From Cliona cf. orientalis (Eukaryota > Porifera > Demospongiae > Clionaida > Clionaidae): a DNA stretch of 64,000 nt. Made by a program: the position numbers and the translations under genes. Below are positions 1-12,349 of the stretch, piece after piece; position 1 is the first letter of the stretch; the number at the start of each line of letters is the position of its first letter. The stretch spans positions 5,890,001 through 5,954,000 of the forward strand of contig OZ005705.1 in NCBI GenBank assembly GCA_963930775.1, in the 5' to 3' direction. The notes below the pieces were generated by a model that made no database searches, had not been told where the DNA came from, and saw only the letters and a list, made by a program, of their open reading frames with translations.

Positions 1-89
1 GCATTCGCTCTTGAAATTTCTCCCAAACACTACACAAAAAAAGTGGTCCCATCAATAAAAAATTTCATCCTCTATAGTATACCACTCAC

Positions 90-2513
90 CGTGGTACACC
101 GAAGAATAAGGTTGGTCTAACTTCCAGCAGGGTCTGTAACAGGGATCCCTTGAGAGCATCAGGTTGAGCAAAGTAGAGTGTGGAAGCTCCGTAGACGCAC
201 AGGTAGATGTCCTCCATTTGAGCGGCTATGTGGCTGAGAGGGAGGTAGCTCACGACTCGCTCATTTCCCATCTCGAGACCGTAGTTGTCACCGATTGTCA
301 TGTGGAGAGCCTTGGCGGTCCACGTGAGCTACACGTAGAGCAAGAGAATTTACAACACGAAAAATATCATGCAACGGCTAACGACCACAACTCCAGGTTT
401 TCATGACTAACATTTTTCACATACTACATAATAATATTATTATATATACTGTACATTCACATAATCTAATTTAGCCAATCAACTACAAGCTTTGACTGTA
501 TCGGTAGAATCTGATGTATAGATCTACACATGTAGTATGACATCACGGGCATATAAACTCGACGTACTCCATACCCAAAGCCCTGACGATACTGTTTTGA
601 AGTGAGACTTACATTATCGTGACTGAGCATAACACCTTTGGGGTTCCCTGTCGTGCCAGACTAAAGGAGTGTGTGGGTGGGGTACATGGTGTAGGGGGAA
701 GATGGTAATAATATTATTATAAGTTATCACTCCTGCAGGCCTGGTTATCATCATAACCGAGGTCTGCTATCATAATTTAGGTAAACCCATTAATAATATT
801 TGAGATTACTTACTGTGTAGATAAGCAGAGCACACTGTTCTGGTTTTTGATCCTCGATCTTTTTTTCTATCACACTGTCTTCTATGTCTTTACCAAGCTC
901 CATGAATTGTTCCCACTGTGCAGGTGTACATGTTAGAACAATCCAGCTTTGTATCTATTCACCTCCTTTTGACATCAACTCAACTTACATCATATACATT
1001 CTCATAGGCCTGACTCAGCTTTCCCTTGTACTGCACAATAGCCTTCAAGTCAGGAAGGCGATCTCGCACCTGCATTTTTATTGGGAGTGTTGATAACGTA
1101 CTCTTGAAGGGCAATTTTTCTCACCTGTAAAATTTTATCCAATTGCTTCTGGTTTTCAACGACGACGATATTTGACTTACAATCTTCGAGAACATAGTGG
1201 CAAGCGTCGGGTCCATTAGTGGCATATATACCAGCAGATAATCCACTAGTGAGAGAGAGGGGATATAGTATAGGAGAGAGAGTGAGAGGAACTGCTTTAT
1301 CAGCCCTTACCCAGCAAATATAGCAGCGTTGTTTGCGATAACCCATTCTGGTGAGTTAAAACCAATGATTCCCACTCCATGGTTGTCCTCGAGACCAAGC
1401 TACAGAACGTGGTTTAGCATGAATGCAATATGTATAGAATGTATCATTGATGGACAAAATAGACAATAGTATTATGATTTCTAATCACGGTCATGTCGTA
1501 CCTTTATTAGAGATTTAGCGGCATCTATGCAAGATTTGTAGTATTCAGCAAACGTAGCCGTCTTCCACACCATTTTAGCCTCCTCCCCCTCTCCCTCCTG
1601 CACCTTCCATTTCAGGGCAGGCACATTGGCATATTTCTCTAAGGTTATCTTGAACATCTGTCCGAACGTGATGGGATCGGCTCCCTCTATTGGTCCGTCA
1701 CCCATGGCCAGATCCACTCCCTCCGTTGGGACCGTGCTACGTACTTTATTCCTCACTGGACGTTTTGGCTTCTCCTTAACTTCCTCCGCTGGTTCAGCCG
1801 CGGCCGCTGCAGGCTCTTCCTTTTCCACTTTCTCTTCAGTCGTAGCCGGCGCTGACTCGGGAGTGGCGTCAGCAGCAGGTTGGATTTCAGGCTCATCTTT
1901 TGTCAGTAGAGGCTGCTCCTGCTCAGTAGTAGTAATCTCTTCCGTTTGCTCGGTCGCCTCTTCTCCAGACTGAGGTGCTGGTGGTGCTTCCTCTTGTACT
2001 ACTACTGTAGTGGATTCCTCTTCTTTGGGCTTCTCCTCATCGGGCGCTGTAGTATCAGCTGTTTGCTCTTCTGGCTGGGGCTCCTCTTTCGCCTCTTCGG
2101 TCGGTGGTTGCTCTGTAGCTTCAGACTGCCCCTCCTCGTTTACTTCAGGCTGTGGTTCACTGGGCTCAGAGGTAGCTGGCTCAGGGTCCTGCTCAGCTGT
2201 CACTTCCACTGTGATCTCCTTGTTCTGTTCCTCGGTAGTCACACCTATTGCAAGCAAGTCAGGGGGAAGTACAAAACTGGGCATCAAACAATGAATTGCC
2301 CGTATATAGCTAGCCTCGTACCCAGGCCCTTTGAGGAGGAGGGGAAAGGCCTGGGTACGAGGCTAGTATATAGCTAGCCTGGGGCTGATGTCTCGTGTAA
2401 GGGCCTGGGTACGAGGCTAGTAGGTGGCATAAATTAGAATTATAAAAAATATAACATTATAGTCTACCTGATTCGATGGATTCTTGCTCGATCAGAGGCT
2501 GGTCATCGGACAT
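90..2513 (-). CDS. ACSBG: ACSBG-type long-chain acyl-CoA synthetase A, 3' part beyond left edge
   Basis: ATP-dependent activation of long-chain fatty acids to acyl-CoA, bubblegum family (ANL superfamily). Exons on the minus strand: 2468-2513, 1502-2244, 1311-1399, 1125-1245, 989-1069, 814-915, 613-660 and 90-328, with the rest past base 1. The visible part covers the N-terminal AMP-binding domain, including the P-loop SGTTGNPKGVMLSH (exon 613-660) and the conserved SYLPLSHIAAQ block (exon 90-328). It matches the neighbouring plus-strand gene exon by exon. Oddities: exon 2 encodes an acidic Glu/Pro/Thr/Ala-rich extension of about 150 residues before the catalytic domain, much longer than in the neighbour. 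Exon 90-328 also fuses two regions that an intron separates in the neighbour. Start chosen at the ATG of a short first exon, by analogy with the neighbour. Family assignment is firm; substrate is unknown. Confidence 0.9.
2303..2372. repeat. Foldback repeat of the TAGCCTCG family in ACSBG-A intron 1
   Basis: A near-perfect palindrome: the left arm with TAGCCTCGTACCCAGGCC is mirrored by GGCCTGGGTACGAGGCTA around a short purine-rich loop. A further half copy (GGCCTGGGTACGAGGCTAG) follows at about 2403-2421. It belongs to the family also seen at 2679, 19579, 33195, 41336, 50005 and 59770. Confidence 0.8.
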
Positions 2514-3113
2514 TGTGAGAAACCTCTACTGTAGATTGCAACCATAAGAGAAAGACATGTGCACTACGTCCCGTACTAGTACATGCATGCATATGCGCAT
2601 ATCGCGATATCGCATGATAGCTAGCTATAGGCTAGCGCGCGCGACCACTAGGCGTGGTCAATATATCAGCGCTGCGAGTAGTCTCGTCCCCAGTGCAGTG
2701 GTGGGTCTGGGGACGAGACTACGCTGCAAGGGGGTTATAGATTTCACCATGACCCCGTCCTAACGGCGCAGTTTATAAACTGCGCTGTTGGGACGAAGTC
2801 ATGGTGGGATTTCAGGCATGCTGGAGCGATGAAGGTCTTGAACAAAAGCTCCCTTCCCTGTCAAGGGCAGTTTTTTAGCGCCATAGATTTTCGCGCTAAT
2901 TCATGTAATTGACTGCGGAATGTTCATAATTTATACAGTGCGTGCGCGTGGTCTCGAGCTCGTGATTAAGATTCAGGAGGCCTCGAGGAAGCTGGCCCTG
3001 CACGCGCACGCACATGCGCAATAGACGTATCTAGCTAGCTAGACCCCACCCCCACCCTTGTGCAGGGTGTGGTTATTTTCCTGTAGTTACTGGCAAAGAA
3101 GAACTGAAGGATC
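2514..3113. promoter_or_regulatory. Divergent intergenic region between the two ACSBG genes
   Basis: About 600 bp lie between the two divergent start codons, so the region must hold both promoters. It contains a foldback repeat at 2679-2721 whose ends read TAGTCTCGTCCCCAG and its complement. A GC-rich half nearer the plus-strand gene carries several GCGCACGC/ATGCGCA blocks (about 2941-3020) resembling NRF1-type sites. No TATA box was identified. That it is a shared bidirectional promoter is inference from the layout. Confidence 0.5.
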
Positions 3114-6100
3114 ATGTCTGAAGCAGAGATAGCGGCTGCCACTCCCGGTGACACTGCACCTCAAGGTATGCAAGAACCTGCAAAGGCTTATTCCGTGCAG
3201 TCCATTCATATTGAGCAAACAAGTTTGACTAGTTTCCTCAGTGTACATTGAATGTCGATACCCTGAATGTCATGTACTTCAATGTCTTCATGATGTCTAC
3301 TCGCAGTGTATTAGCTTATTCGCGATAAATAACTTTTCTGTACTGCAAAGGGAGTGTGCGTGGACGTCGGAAGAGCTTATTTTCTTTCATACCCACCTCT
3401 CAACCTCCCTGGGGAGCTTATATTCAGTTACAAGCCCCACCTCTGTGCATAAAATTATCAGAAGCATAGATGAAGGTGGTCAGAGAGGCTACCCTCCACA
3501 GAATCAGTGAGATTCCTGCAACCAAACCTAGGGGAACCATCCCCAAGTGCCAGAAGTACTGGTACAGCTACTTTACAATTTGCAAATGCTTCGTAATTTT
3601 TGAAAATTGAGTGTTTCTAGTGCCACTCTGTGCCAGTCAGGCTCAGGCAAGCTTTCTACTGGGGTACCATCCCAGGCCATGTCCTTGTACAGTCCCCAGT
3701 GAGTAAGATTGTGGGGCCATAGAGTTGCCTGGGTTTCTAGGTGATAATAAAGCTTGGATAAGATTCTTTGTGGCTTCACCTCTGCCCTTACAGTCTCCTG
3801 TACCAGACCACTCCCTCCCCAGCTCTGGATGTATTGCATCACCAACGCCATCCAGAGCTGTGGAGGGAGTGGTCTGGTACACGAGACTACTGCCCTTACT
3901 GGTTGGAGTTGGTGTTGGTGTGTGTGTATGTGCATCTGCTACCCAGCTTTTGACATGCTGAAGGTCACGTGGGTGAGTGCATGACACTAATTCACTAAAT
4001 TGGCTGCATGGCACCAAACGTGGAAATTTGGCAAGAGGCGAGGCGATGTATGTAGGCACACATGCCTCTATACATAATATACATAGGACGTGGTCCATTA
4101 TTTCCCTGTTCACACTATAGACCTGCTGTGCTTTCAATACAAACTCCTTATTCAGTGTGCACGTGTTCGGTGAATAAAGTCCCTTGGCTATATTATATAC
4201 CCTGATAGGAACCACCATTGTTCTCTGTGTCACTAGGGACGTATTAATTGGTTTGATAATATTCACTTGGCCTTTCCTTTAAGTCCCATAGGTGTGAAAT
4301 CACTTGACTGTTCAAATTATTATACTAAACAAAAAATTAACATCTCTACAAAGGAGTGTTGACTGTGTAGACTAGATGCTGTGAGAGTTAATCTCATGTC
4401 ACACCTTGACATCTTATGGTTCCATAGCTTTCATGTAGCACCTTAGTACCTTAAGGTGCATGTGTAATGAGATATCATAGCAGTAATGAGTCCATGCCTT
4501 GGCTTCTTATCACTGCCACCTATAAGGCTTGATTGAATCATCTGCCCAACTGACCATGCCTCAGTGCATGACTCTAGCAAGTAGGGGAGGGCCTCCTAGT
4601 ACCTAGTACAAACTGTTTAGATGAGAAAGCTGAAGTGTAGGCCATGAGCTACTGCAGCTATAGAATCTAATGAGCTGTTACTTATAAACTTTCATGACAG
4701 CATGGCATGGTTTTGTAGTTGCTTGCAGCTTGGGACCCATAGCTACATGTATTCTCAATGGCAGCAGTGGCGTCTCTAGCTAGTTGTTTAACTGGGTGCA
4801 AGTTGTCCACATAAAGCTGGCCCAAAAGGTGTAGTACTATTAATAGTTGTACATGTACTAACACAATGTCATTCATAGAATGGGTGCACAGGTGCATCAA
4901 TTGGGTGCAAATGAACCCCCTAAGTCCCTGGCGTGGCGACACCACTGACTCTCATCATAATATTGGTGACAGTCCACACTCATTAGCTAGGCAAGGAATC
5001 GGTAAATTCCTGCACCAATACATGCATTAAGCAGCAGCTATGATCATTCAGCCACTAGTGTTGCTGGTTACAGATGGCTTTGCAGCTTTCATTGACTGCA
5101 AGTATAAACATTTACATTTACATAATAATTAGGCCAGCATGTCAGTAATTATACGTATCACTTGTCGTAGATGAATCGGAAGTGAAGGGAAAGCCGGCAG
5201 AGCTTGAGCTCCGGCAGCTTGGGGAACTGGAACCGGACTCACAACCTGAGAATGGGGGTCCATTCAATGTGACCACACCCACCGAGGAGGAAGCAAAAAG
5301 TGAGTTTTGTCAGTTGTGGAGTAATTCTCATGAGGCTTCTTCACTATTAAAAGACAATAATATTATAATACCGAAATTGTAAGATATTGAAAGTTGTTTT
5401 TGAGGAAATCTTATAGAGATTTATATTATTATCAGTATTTTGTGGGACTTTTATAACATTTGCATATTAATAAATCGCAAGTACAATACCTTGTATTGTG
5501 TTATAATATCTTAATCTTGGTCACTTTGCCAGTTTGTAGACTACTTGCTGTAAGTGAATGATATGTGCACTTGAGTGCTTTTTCTAAGCTAGCTACATAT
5601 TATACTCTAACTAGTATATAGTTCAGTATTATTATCGTTTCGACGATAGTTATATCTCCACTGATCTTCTCCTGTGCTGTATTGTACTTACAGTGCTTGA
5701 GTACTCCATTGGCAATCCTATGAGTATGTCAGAAGAATTGCACCTTATTCACAAATGCTCGGAGCCCCGTCGACCCATGGACGATCGCCCGCTACCCAAG
5801 AGGTCCAACGGCAAGCATCGTACCACTAACCCCAGAGACACCCTGGAGATTCTGGTCGAATCAGAAGGCCTCGCAGCCGACGAACCCACCACCATGGGGA
5901 AGGTCTTCAAAGCTACCGTGAGCAGGATACCCGACCACGTTGCTCTGCGCTACAAGGAAGATGGAGTCTGGAAAGAGATTACTTACAAAGAGTACTATAA
6001 CCTGGTTGTCCAGGCTGGGAAGGGATTCTTAAAGGTACACATGTATATGTACATGTAGATGTATATCATCATGCTGCTAAGTGGTCATGTGTGTACATCA

Positions 6101-9100
6101 CCCTTAGTTCTCAAGGTTAAGGGTAGGCGCCTCCTAAGTGGAGTAGGTTTGCCTGAGCAGGCAATGGGATGATTATTCCTTGGATTTGAGTAGAGGATTG
6201 AATTTTTGTGATGCGCTGCTGAGTGGTCTTGTGTCAAAACATATGGATGATATGTAGCTTCCATTAATTAAATAGCTCTTCAAAGCTAGGCATCTTCATC
6301 AGTGGCTCTGCCTTTTGCAGGATCCAAGTGGGTCATGGTCCAAATAAGTAGTAGGTTTGCAGGAGCCTGCACTGGAAAGGCTTCTCCTGGTGTTGTAAAA
6401 GTCATATGAGCCTTCTAAACTTCCATGCATCTCCTATATAGTGGCTTTGATGCATTTTTTGGTGATGATAATTCAGCTGCATGTGTTCCATCTGCTATGG
6501 GTTTCCTGCTTATCCTTTGGTTTGGTCACCAGTCATTAGCACCATGACTTTGATGTTTGAATAAGAAGCCCACATAATCCATGGTAGAAGTGGCCATAAT
6601 TTCCCCACTATCAGCTGTCCTCCTCTCTTTGTTGGCTGCAGCTTGGCCTTGAGGAGTACCATGCTGTCTCCATCATTGGCTTCAACTCTCCAGAGTGGCT
6701 CATCTCAAACCTGGGAGCCATGTTTGCAGGGTAAGAAACTGTCAATAAAGCACTTTTCCATGATCATAGTAATTATGATTGATTGATCTCCCCCCTCCTC
6801 CCCCCCCCCTCTCTCTCTCTCTCGGTACATATGTATGTGTGTGCAGAGGCCTATCTGCCGGCATTTACACTACAAATGGACCCGAGTCTTGCCACTTTGT
6901 TGCCAATAACTGCAAAGCAAATATTATTGTTGTGGAGAACCAAAAACAGTTGGATAAGATCTTAGAGGTAAGATAACTACAACTGCGTAGCTAAAGATAT
7001 CAATGATCAAGTTCAGTATTACACTAGTAGCTAAATTTGTATATGTTGTAACATAGATACGAGATCGCCTCCCTCACTTGAAGGCTGTTGTGCAGTACAA
7101 GGGAAAGCTGAGTCAGGCCTACGAGAATGTCTATGATGTGAGTTTTAGTAAACCTAAGACACTTGGGGGTTAAATAAGAAGAGTCCTAAGACACTCTTGG
7201 GTTTCGTAAAAGTTCCCAAATTCTACTTTATTCAGCACATGTTTGTTTTTGAACTTTCAGTGGGAGCAGTTTATGGCGCTAGGTAAGGATGTTGAAGACG
7301 GCGCGATTGAGGAAAAGATAGCAGCTCAGAGACCAGAGCAGTGTGCTCTGCTCATATACACAGTAAGGATACATTATACAACGTATTATACAACTTTTGT
7401 CACATTGAATCGTGTCTTATCGATCTTTTTTTTTCTGACTCTCTCTCCCTCCCTCCCTCCCTCCCTCCCTCCCTCTCCCCCTTTCCTCTCAGTCTGGCAC
7501 CACTGGAAATCCTAAAGGAGTAATGCTCAGCCATGACAATGTAAGGAGCTATTATAATTATCCACATACCTTGTGCTGTATAAATTCAAACTGATTTTGT
7601 ATGAATGTTGATTGAATTAAGTTTGGGCGGTTCTGTACGGTATTGTGTGACTATGAAATGTTGGCATGTTTTAATTTAGAAGGTAGACACCAAACCACCA
7701 AATTTTAATTCCCCACCATATTATTTTTCAGCTATAATTATATTATTATAAAAAGTGAGTGGATATCATTAGTTTTTGTTATCTTTGTAGATAACGTGGA
7801 CGTCAAAGTGTTTTGGGGAGTCTTATGGAGGTCTGACATTTGGCGAAGAGCACTTTGTGAGCTACCTACCTCTGAGTCACATGGCCGCACAGACCACCGA
7901 CATGTACCTACCAATCACATACGGGGGCACTGTCCATTTTGCCCAACCTGACTGTCTGAAGGTAAGCTAGCTATCTGCTTGAAATCTGGCATACATTGTA
8001 TAATGTCATGTACATGCATGCACATGTACTACTTATATATAAGCATTACCCCCCCCCCATATACATAAGCCCCTATCATAACGAGGCTAACTTATATAAT
8101 TGCAGTGATACTGCATGAGCAATCTTATCCAAAATTATAGGATTATCATTCATACAACACCTAAGTTCGGCTCTTCCCCCTCTTCCCCTGCAGTATGAAC
8201 CTCATTGAGAATTTTTTGCTATCGTTCAAAACACTACCTTGCTTTGACATGGGATTTGATATAATATTATCAGTGCATTTTCACTTTTAGGGTACGCTCG
8301 TGGAGACCTTGCGAGACGCTCAGCCCACCATCTTTTTCGGTGTGCCTCGAATCTACGAGAAGATGAAGGAGAGGATTGAGGAGAGGAGTGAGCAGATCAA
8401 GGGACTCAAGAGGCGGCTCTCAAACTGGGCCAGGAAGAAGGGACTCAAGGGAAACCTGAGGAGACAAAACAGGTACCACAGGAATTAATCATCGTTGTTA
8501 GTGTGGGAGTTCCCAATTAAGCATAATATTATTATATAATCTTATGGATCTTTCGTAAATGTAATGATATTGACCAGTGCATCAGTGTTCCCCCTTAGTG
8601 TAATAAAACCTCAGAAGAAAGTGTGTATTGTACTGTACTTCAGTCTTTGCCCTAGCTGCGTTGCTGTTCTCTCTCTCTCTCTCTCTCCCCTCTGCATAGC
8701 CATTCTCTTCCTCGAGGCTGGACCATTGCAGAGAAGCTAGTCTTTAAGAGAGCTCGAGAGCTCCTTGGATTTCAGCGAACGCACATCTTTGTGATTGGTT
8801 CAGCTCCGACCACACGAGAGGTTCATGACTTCTTCATGTCACTGAATATGCCTCTTATGGAGCTCTATGGTATGTGACCGAGTGAGTAAGTGCATTATGT
8901 CTATGAAAATTTTAGTGTCAGACAAAACCATGCAAAGTGAAACCCTCATAATAATATTATAAAGCCGTGACTCTAGCCCCCCCCCCCCCCCTCTCTCTCT
9001 CTCTTTGAATACCTCCTTCTCCCCTCTCTCTTCCTGTCAGGTATGAGTGAAAGCACAGGTCCCGAGACTCTCAACTTCATCTCCAAGCATCGCTGGAGGA

Positions 9101-12007
9101 CAGGTAGCTGTGGGCCTGTCCTGGATGGACTCAGACTCAAGATTGCTAACCCTAATGCCAATGGAGATGGAGAGGTGCGTATCACATTGTGTGTATCTGT
9201 CCACTTGTTTATCTGTAGCTGTACATGTATGTCCTGTATGCATCATTACCACTGATTGGAATTAGAGGGAGGGAGAGGGAGAGAGAGAGAGACGTTGCAA
9301 TGTTACTGTAATGTTTTTCTTCAGGTTTGCTACTTTGGCCGTCACGTGTTCATGGGCTACTTGAACAATGAGGAGAAGACTAAGGAGGCCATTGATGATG
9401 AGGGATGGCTGCACTCGGGGGACATCGGGAGAATCGATGAAGATGGCTTTCTCTGGCTCACGGGAAGAATAAAAGGTGACCCCATACCCACATATACATG
9501 TGCATCTCCACCAAAGCTTCCAAGCTTTTGAGCCACACTTTTACATACATGACTAGGGAGCAATAGTATTATTATCATAAGAGAGTGAGAGTGGCAAGAC
9601 TTGAGTGGTTACTAACTAATTTTTGTTACTTTGTTGTAGACTTGATCATCACGTCCGGTGGTGAGAACATTCCCCCTTCTCACATCGAGGGCCTAATCAA
9701 GGCGGAGCTTCCTTATCTCAGCAACGTGGTTGTCATTGGAGACCACCGCAAGTATCTCACCTGCCTCGTCACGCTACTGGTGAGACACTTTTCTATCAAT
9801 TTGTATGCATTGTGTGTGTTTGTCTCTTTCCTATTCTTGTGTATAGCTTATTTTGATCAATCTTAGTAGAATAGTTATGGTGATCTACTTCTGCTTGGTA
9901 CACTGATCTATTGTATTGTGTTGTTAAAAATTACAAATTTTGGGATATATTTCATTGATTTGTTTTCACACTGAGCATCCAGTACAATAAACGTTTTTGA
10001 CATGTACATGTACATAAGTACTCATTGTGGGGAGCACAGGGATTTCCCACACCTGGGGTTGTTTTACCCTCAAATTTCTAAATTCTACATAGGGAATATA
10101 TAATACTAATTAGCTAATTAGGTCTTTAAGTACTGGAATACATGAGAACCAACAATTGATAATCCTGTACTAATCCGTGCCCATCCATCTATCCACCCTG
10201 TAGACTGACGTAGACCCAGACAGTGGCGAGCCGTCAGACCAACTCTCAGAACTTGCCCAGCACATGCTGAAGGATATCAGGTCAAAGTGCACCACGGTGA
10301 CTCAGGTTCTGGAGACGAGAGATGAGGCCATTTACACGGATATCCAGGCGGGCCTGGACAGGGCCAACCAGAGGGCAATCTCCAACGCACAAAAGGTGAG
10401 CTAGTGCATGTGTGCACATCTTATACAACATGTACCACCAAGAGATTGTAATAGTATATTATTATTAAGGTAGTGGTTTAAGCAATTGTATCAAAAAAGT
10501 TTCTTTAAAGCTGCAAATGACGTGGATGCATGGCATCAAATCAAATCAAATAGACCAGTACAGTGATGATTAGGATCATCTGGGGGGGGGGGGGGGGGGG
10601 GGGGGGCACAGGCCCCCCCTGGCCCCCTCCTGGGCCCGCCACTGGGTAGTGGTTTAAGCCATTTGGCGATTGTATCAAAAAAGTATCATAGTCCCAGGTA
10701 AGCACCCATGGGCGCTTAAACATACCTTGCGATTTTGGCCCGCATGGGCGCTTACCCGGGATACAACCCATACGTTTGTATAGAAGCTGCTACATAGACC
10801 CCTTGAAATGAGCTTACCTGGGAGTGGGTGCTCACTCCAATAATGTTATACTGGTAGGGGAATAATTGTGATCTTTATAAGCTTTGGGAATATGCTTGTG
10901 TTGATGTAAAAAAAATATTATATTATGGTGATTTTCACACTTTCCGTAATATCACATGACTGTGTTTTTTTTATTAGGTGCAAAAGTTTACCATCCTCAG
11001 TAAGGACTTTTCAATGCCAGGAGGAGAACTGGGTGAGTCCCTTGTAATTATATCAGGCTGCGTACAGCATAAGCAATAAGCATAATAAAATTAATGTACA
11101 TGACATTGTACTAGTGCTCATGATCAATATTAGATTAGGTGTAGAGTATTGTCCTTGGTATATTATGCTGTACACTGTGTTGGTCACAATACAAAGCTGG
11201 AATGATGTTGATGATAATTACTGTACATGGACACACCTAGCTATTGTGTGTGGAGGCCGGCTGCTGCTATTAGGTGGTGAAAGCATCCATTAAACGATTT
11301 CCATTTTTGGATCCCCACATGAATTAAGTGCAATCTGAAGTGACATCGTTCTCAGCTGCTATACTGTGTTTATGCTAATAGAACGCAAGCTAAAAAAATT
11401 ACGATTTTAATTTTAGTATGATTTTCTGGTAAAGGTCGTCACACTACATTAAGATGTATTCCTAGAATGCCAATTTTCTTGCACTAATTAGATCTTGTAT
11501 TTTATTTGCGTAAACATGGTATCTGCATGAAATAAACAAAGATTCTCTGTGGACAAAGATATGACTAGAGCATCTAGTCGAAATGTCAGCAAACTTTCCC
11601 AAACAGTTAAGTTGTTCACAGAGAATCTTTGTTTATTTTTGGGTATAGATAGATGCAGACTTTACTGTAGAGTTCAATGGTCAAAGAGCCAGGCTCTAAA
11701 AAATCAAGTGCAGCCTGATTGATGCATGTGCCTCATAATTATTATATAGCTAGATATTACTCTAGAATCATAGTACATAGGGCATTCTATTATTTCACGA
11801 TTCATTTTGACCACGGTTCTAAATGTCCCTCCTTTCATGATCACTAACTAGTTTATCACCTCGTGATGATCTACAGGATATTATTTAATTTAACTCCTTG
11901 CTCTCTACAATGCAGGTCCCACGTTGAAACTCCGTCGAGCGACAGTGACCAAAAAGTATGCTGACATCATTGAAGCTATGTATGCAGATACGACAACCAA
12001 AAAATGA
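3114..12007 (+). CDS. ACSBG: ACSBG-type long-chain acyl-CoA synthetase B, complete
   Basis: Activates long-chain fatty acids as acyl-AMP and then acyl-CoA. Seventeen exons sum to 749 codons: 3114-3165, 5171-5299, 5694-6034, 6642-6730, 6847-6967, 7057-7137, 7261-7362, 7493-7540, 7791-7961, 8291-8472, 8700-8869, 9041-9174, 9325-9475, 9640-9779, 10204-10395, 10978-11032, 11916-12007. Seen in order: P-loop SGTTGNPKGVMLSH split by the exon 7/8 junction; LPLSHMAAQ; the YGMSESTGPETLN adenine-binding block; DDEGWLHSGDIG with the ribose-binding Asp; the ITSGGENIPP hinge; and the C-terminal GGELGPTLKLRR segment typical of ACSBG. The N-terminus is a shorter hydrophilic tail than in the divergent paralogue. 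The pair probably arose by inverted duplication; conserved intron positions support this. Intron 1 (about 2 kb) holds a foldback and an antisense open stretch. Confidence 0.95.
3793..3887. repeat. Foldback repeat in ACSBG-B intron 1
   Basis: Arms beginning GTCTCCTGTACCAGACCACT and ending in the complement around GGTCTGGTACACGAGAC flank a loop of about 15 bp. It resembles the TAGYCTCG foldback family but has diverged at the tip. Confidence 0.7.
10582..10606 (+). repeat. Poly(G) tract of 25 bases
   Basis: An uninterrupted run of G in an ACSBG-B intron, followed within a few bases by C-rich sequence (about 10611-10640), so the transcript could form a GC hairpin or a G-quadruplex. Exact length may be affected by sequencing. 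Confidence 0.8.
11367..11516. repeat. MITE of about 150 bp, TGTTTATGC-ended family
   Basis: Ends are inverted repeats: TGTTTATGCTAATAGAACGC on the left and the complement of ATTTGCGTAAACA on the right. The interior contains TTTTCTGGTAAAGGTCGTCAC. A second copy lies at 40602-40745, inverted relative to this one, and a decayed relative at 12862-13005. Confidence 0.75.
11531..11637. repeat. Palindrome with 21-bp arms
   Basis: The left arm AATAAACAAAGATTCTCTG is mirrored by CAGAGAATCTTTGTTTATT with a loop of about 65 bp, directly after the MITE in the last intron of ACSBG-B. Probably the remnant of another short inverted-repeat element. Confidence 0.75.
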
Positions 12008-12349
12008 CAATGTCACAAAAAAACTACACAGTGCCATGTGATAATTAATACTACTAATATTGACTATTATTATATTTTTGGGACGTACGACCTATTTTGT
12101 GCTACTAATCTTAACGACTATATACTATTAATTTAGCTATGCCTGCTATTATTATAGGTGCGTGTTATTTTATTGCCACAATGCGTTAGGCCCCAATTCA
12201 ATACTGAGTCTTGGCAGTTATGGTATACTTCATTAAGCATTGACATTATTTTTTATGATACTTGTCATACTCTGCATTGAAGGTGAAATTATAAAAAAAA
12301 TGAATTTTGAAAACAGTCTATGAATACTATAATTATTGAGCCACGGTTA
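12008..12349. other. Tail-to-tail intergenic region
   Basis: Convergent 3' ends of ACSBG-B and the P4-ATPase gene, 342 bp, AT-rich, with no open frame. It presumably holds both 3' UTRs and polyadenylation sites; no canonical AATAAA was confidently placed. Confidence 0.5.

Noticed and set aside
1946-2377. 143-codon plus-strand open frame, and a 115-codon one at 1626-1973
   Set aside because: Both are antisense shadows of the low-complexity acidic exon of ACSBG-A; Leu/Ser/Cys-rich composition mirrors Glu/Thr codons.
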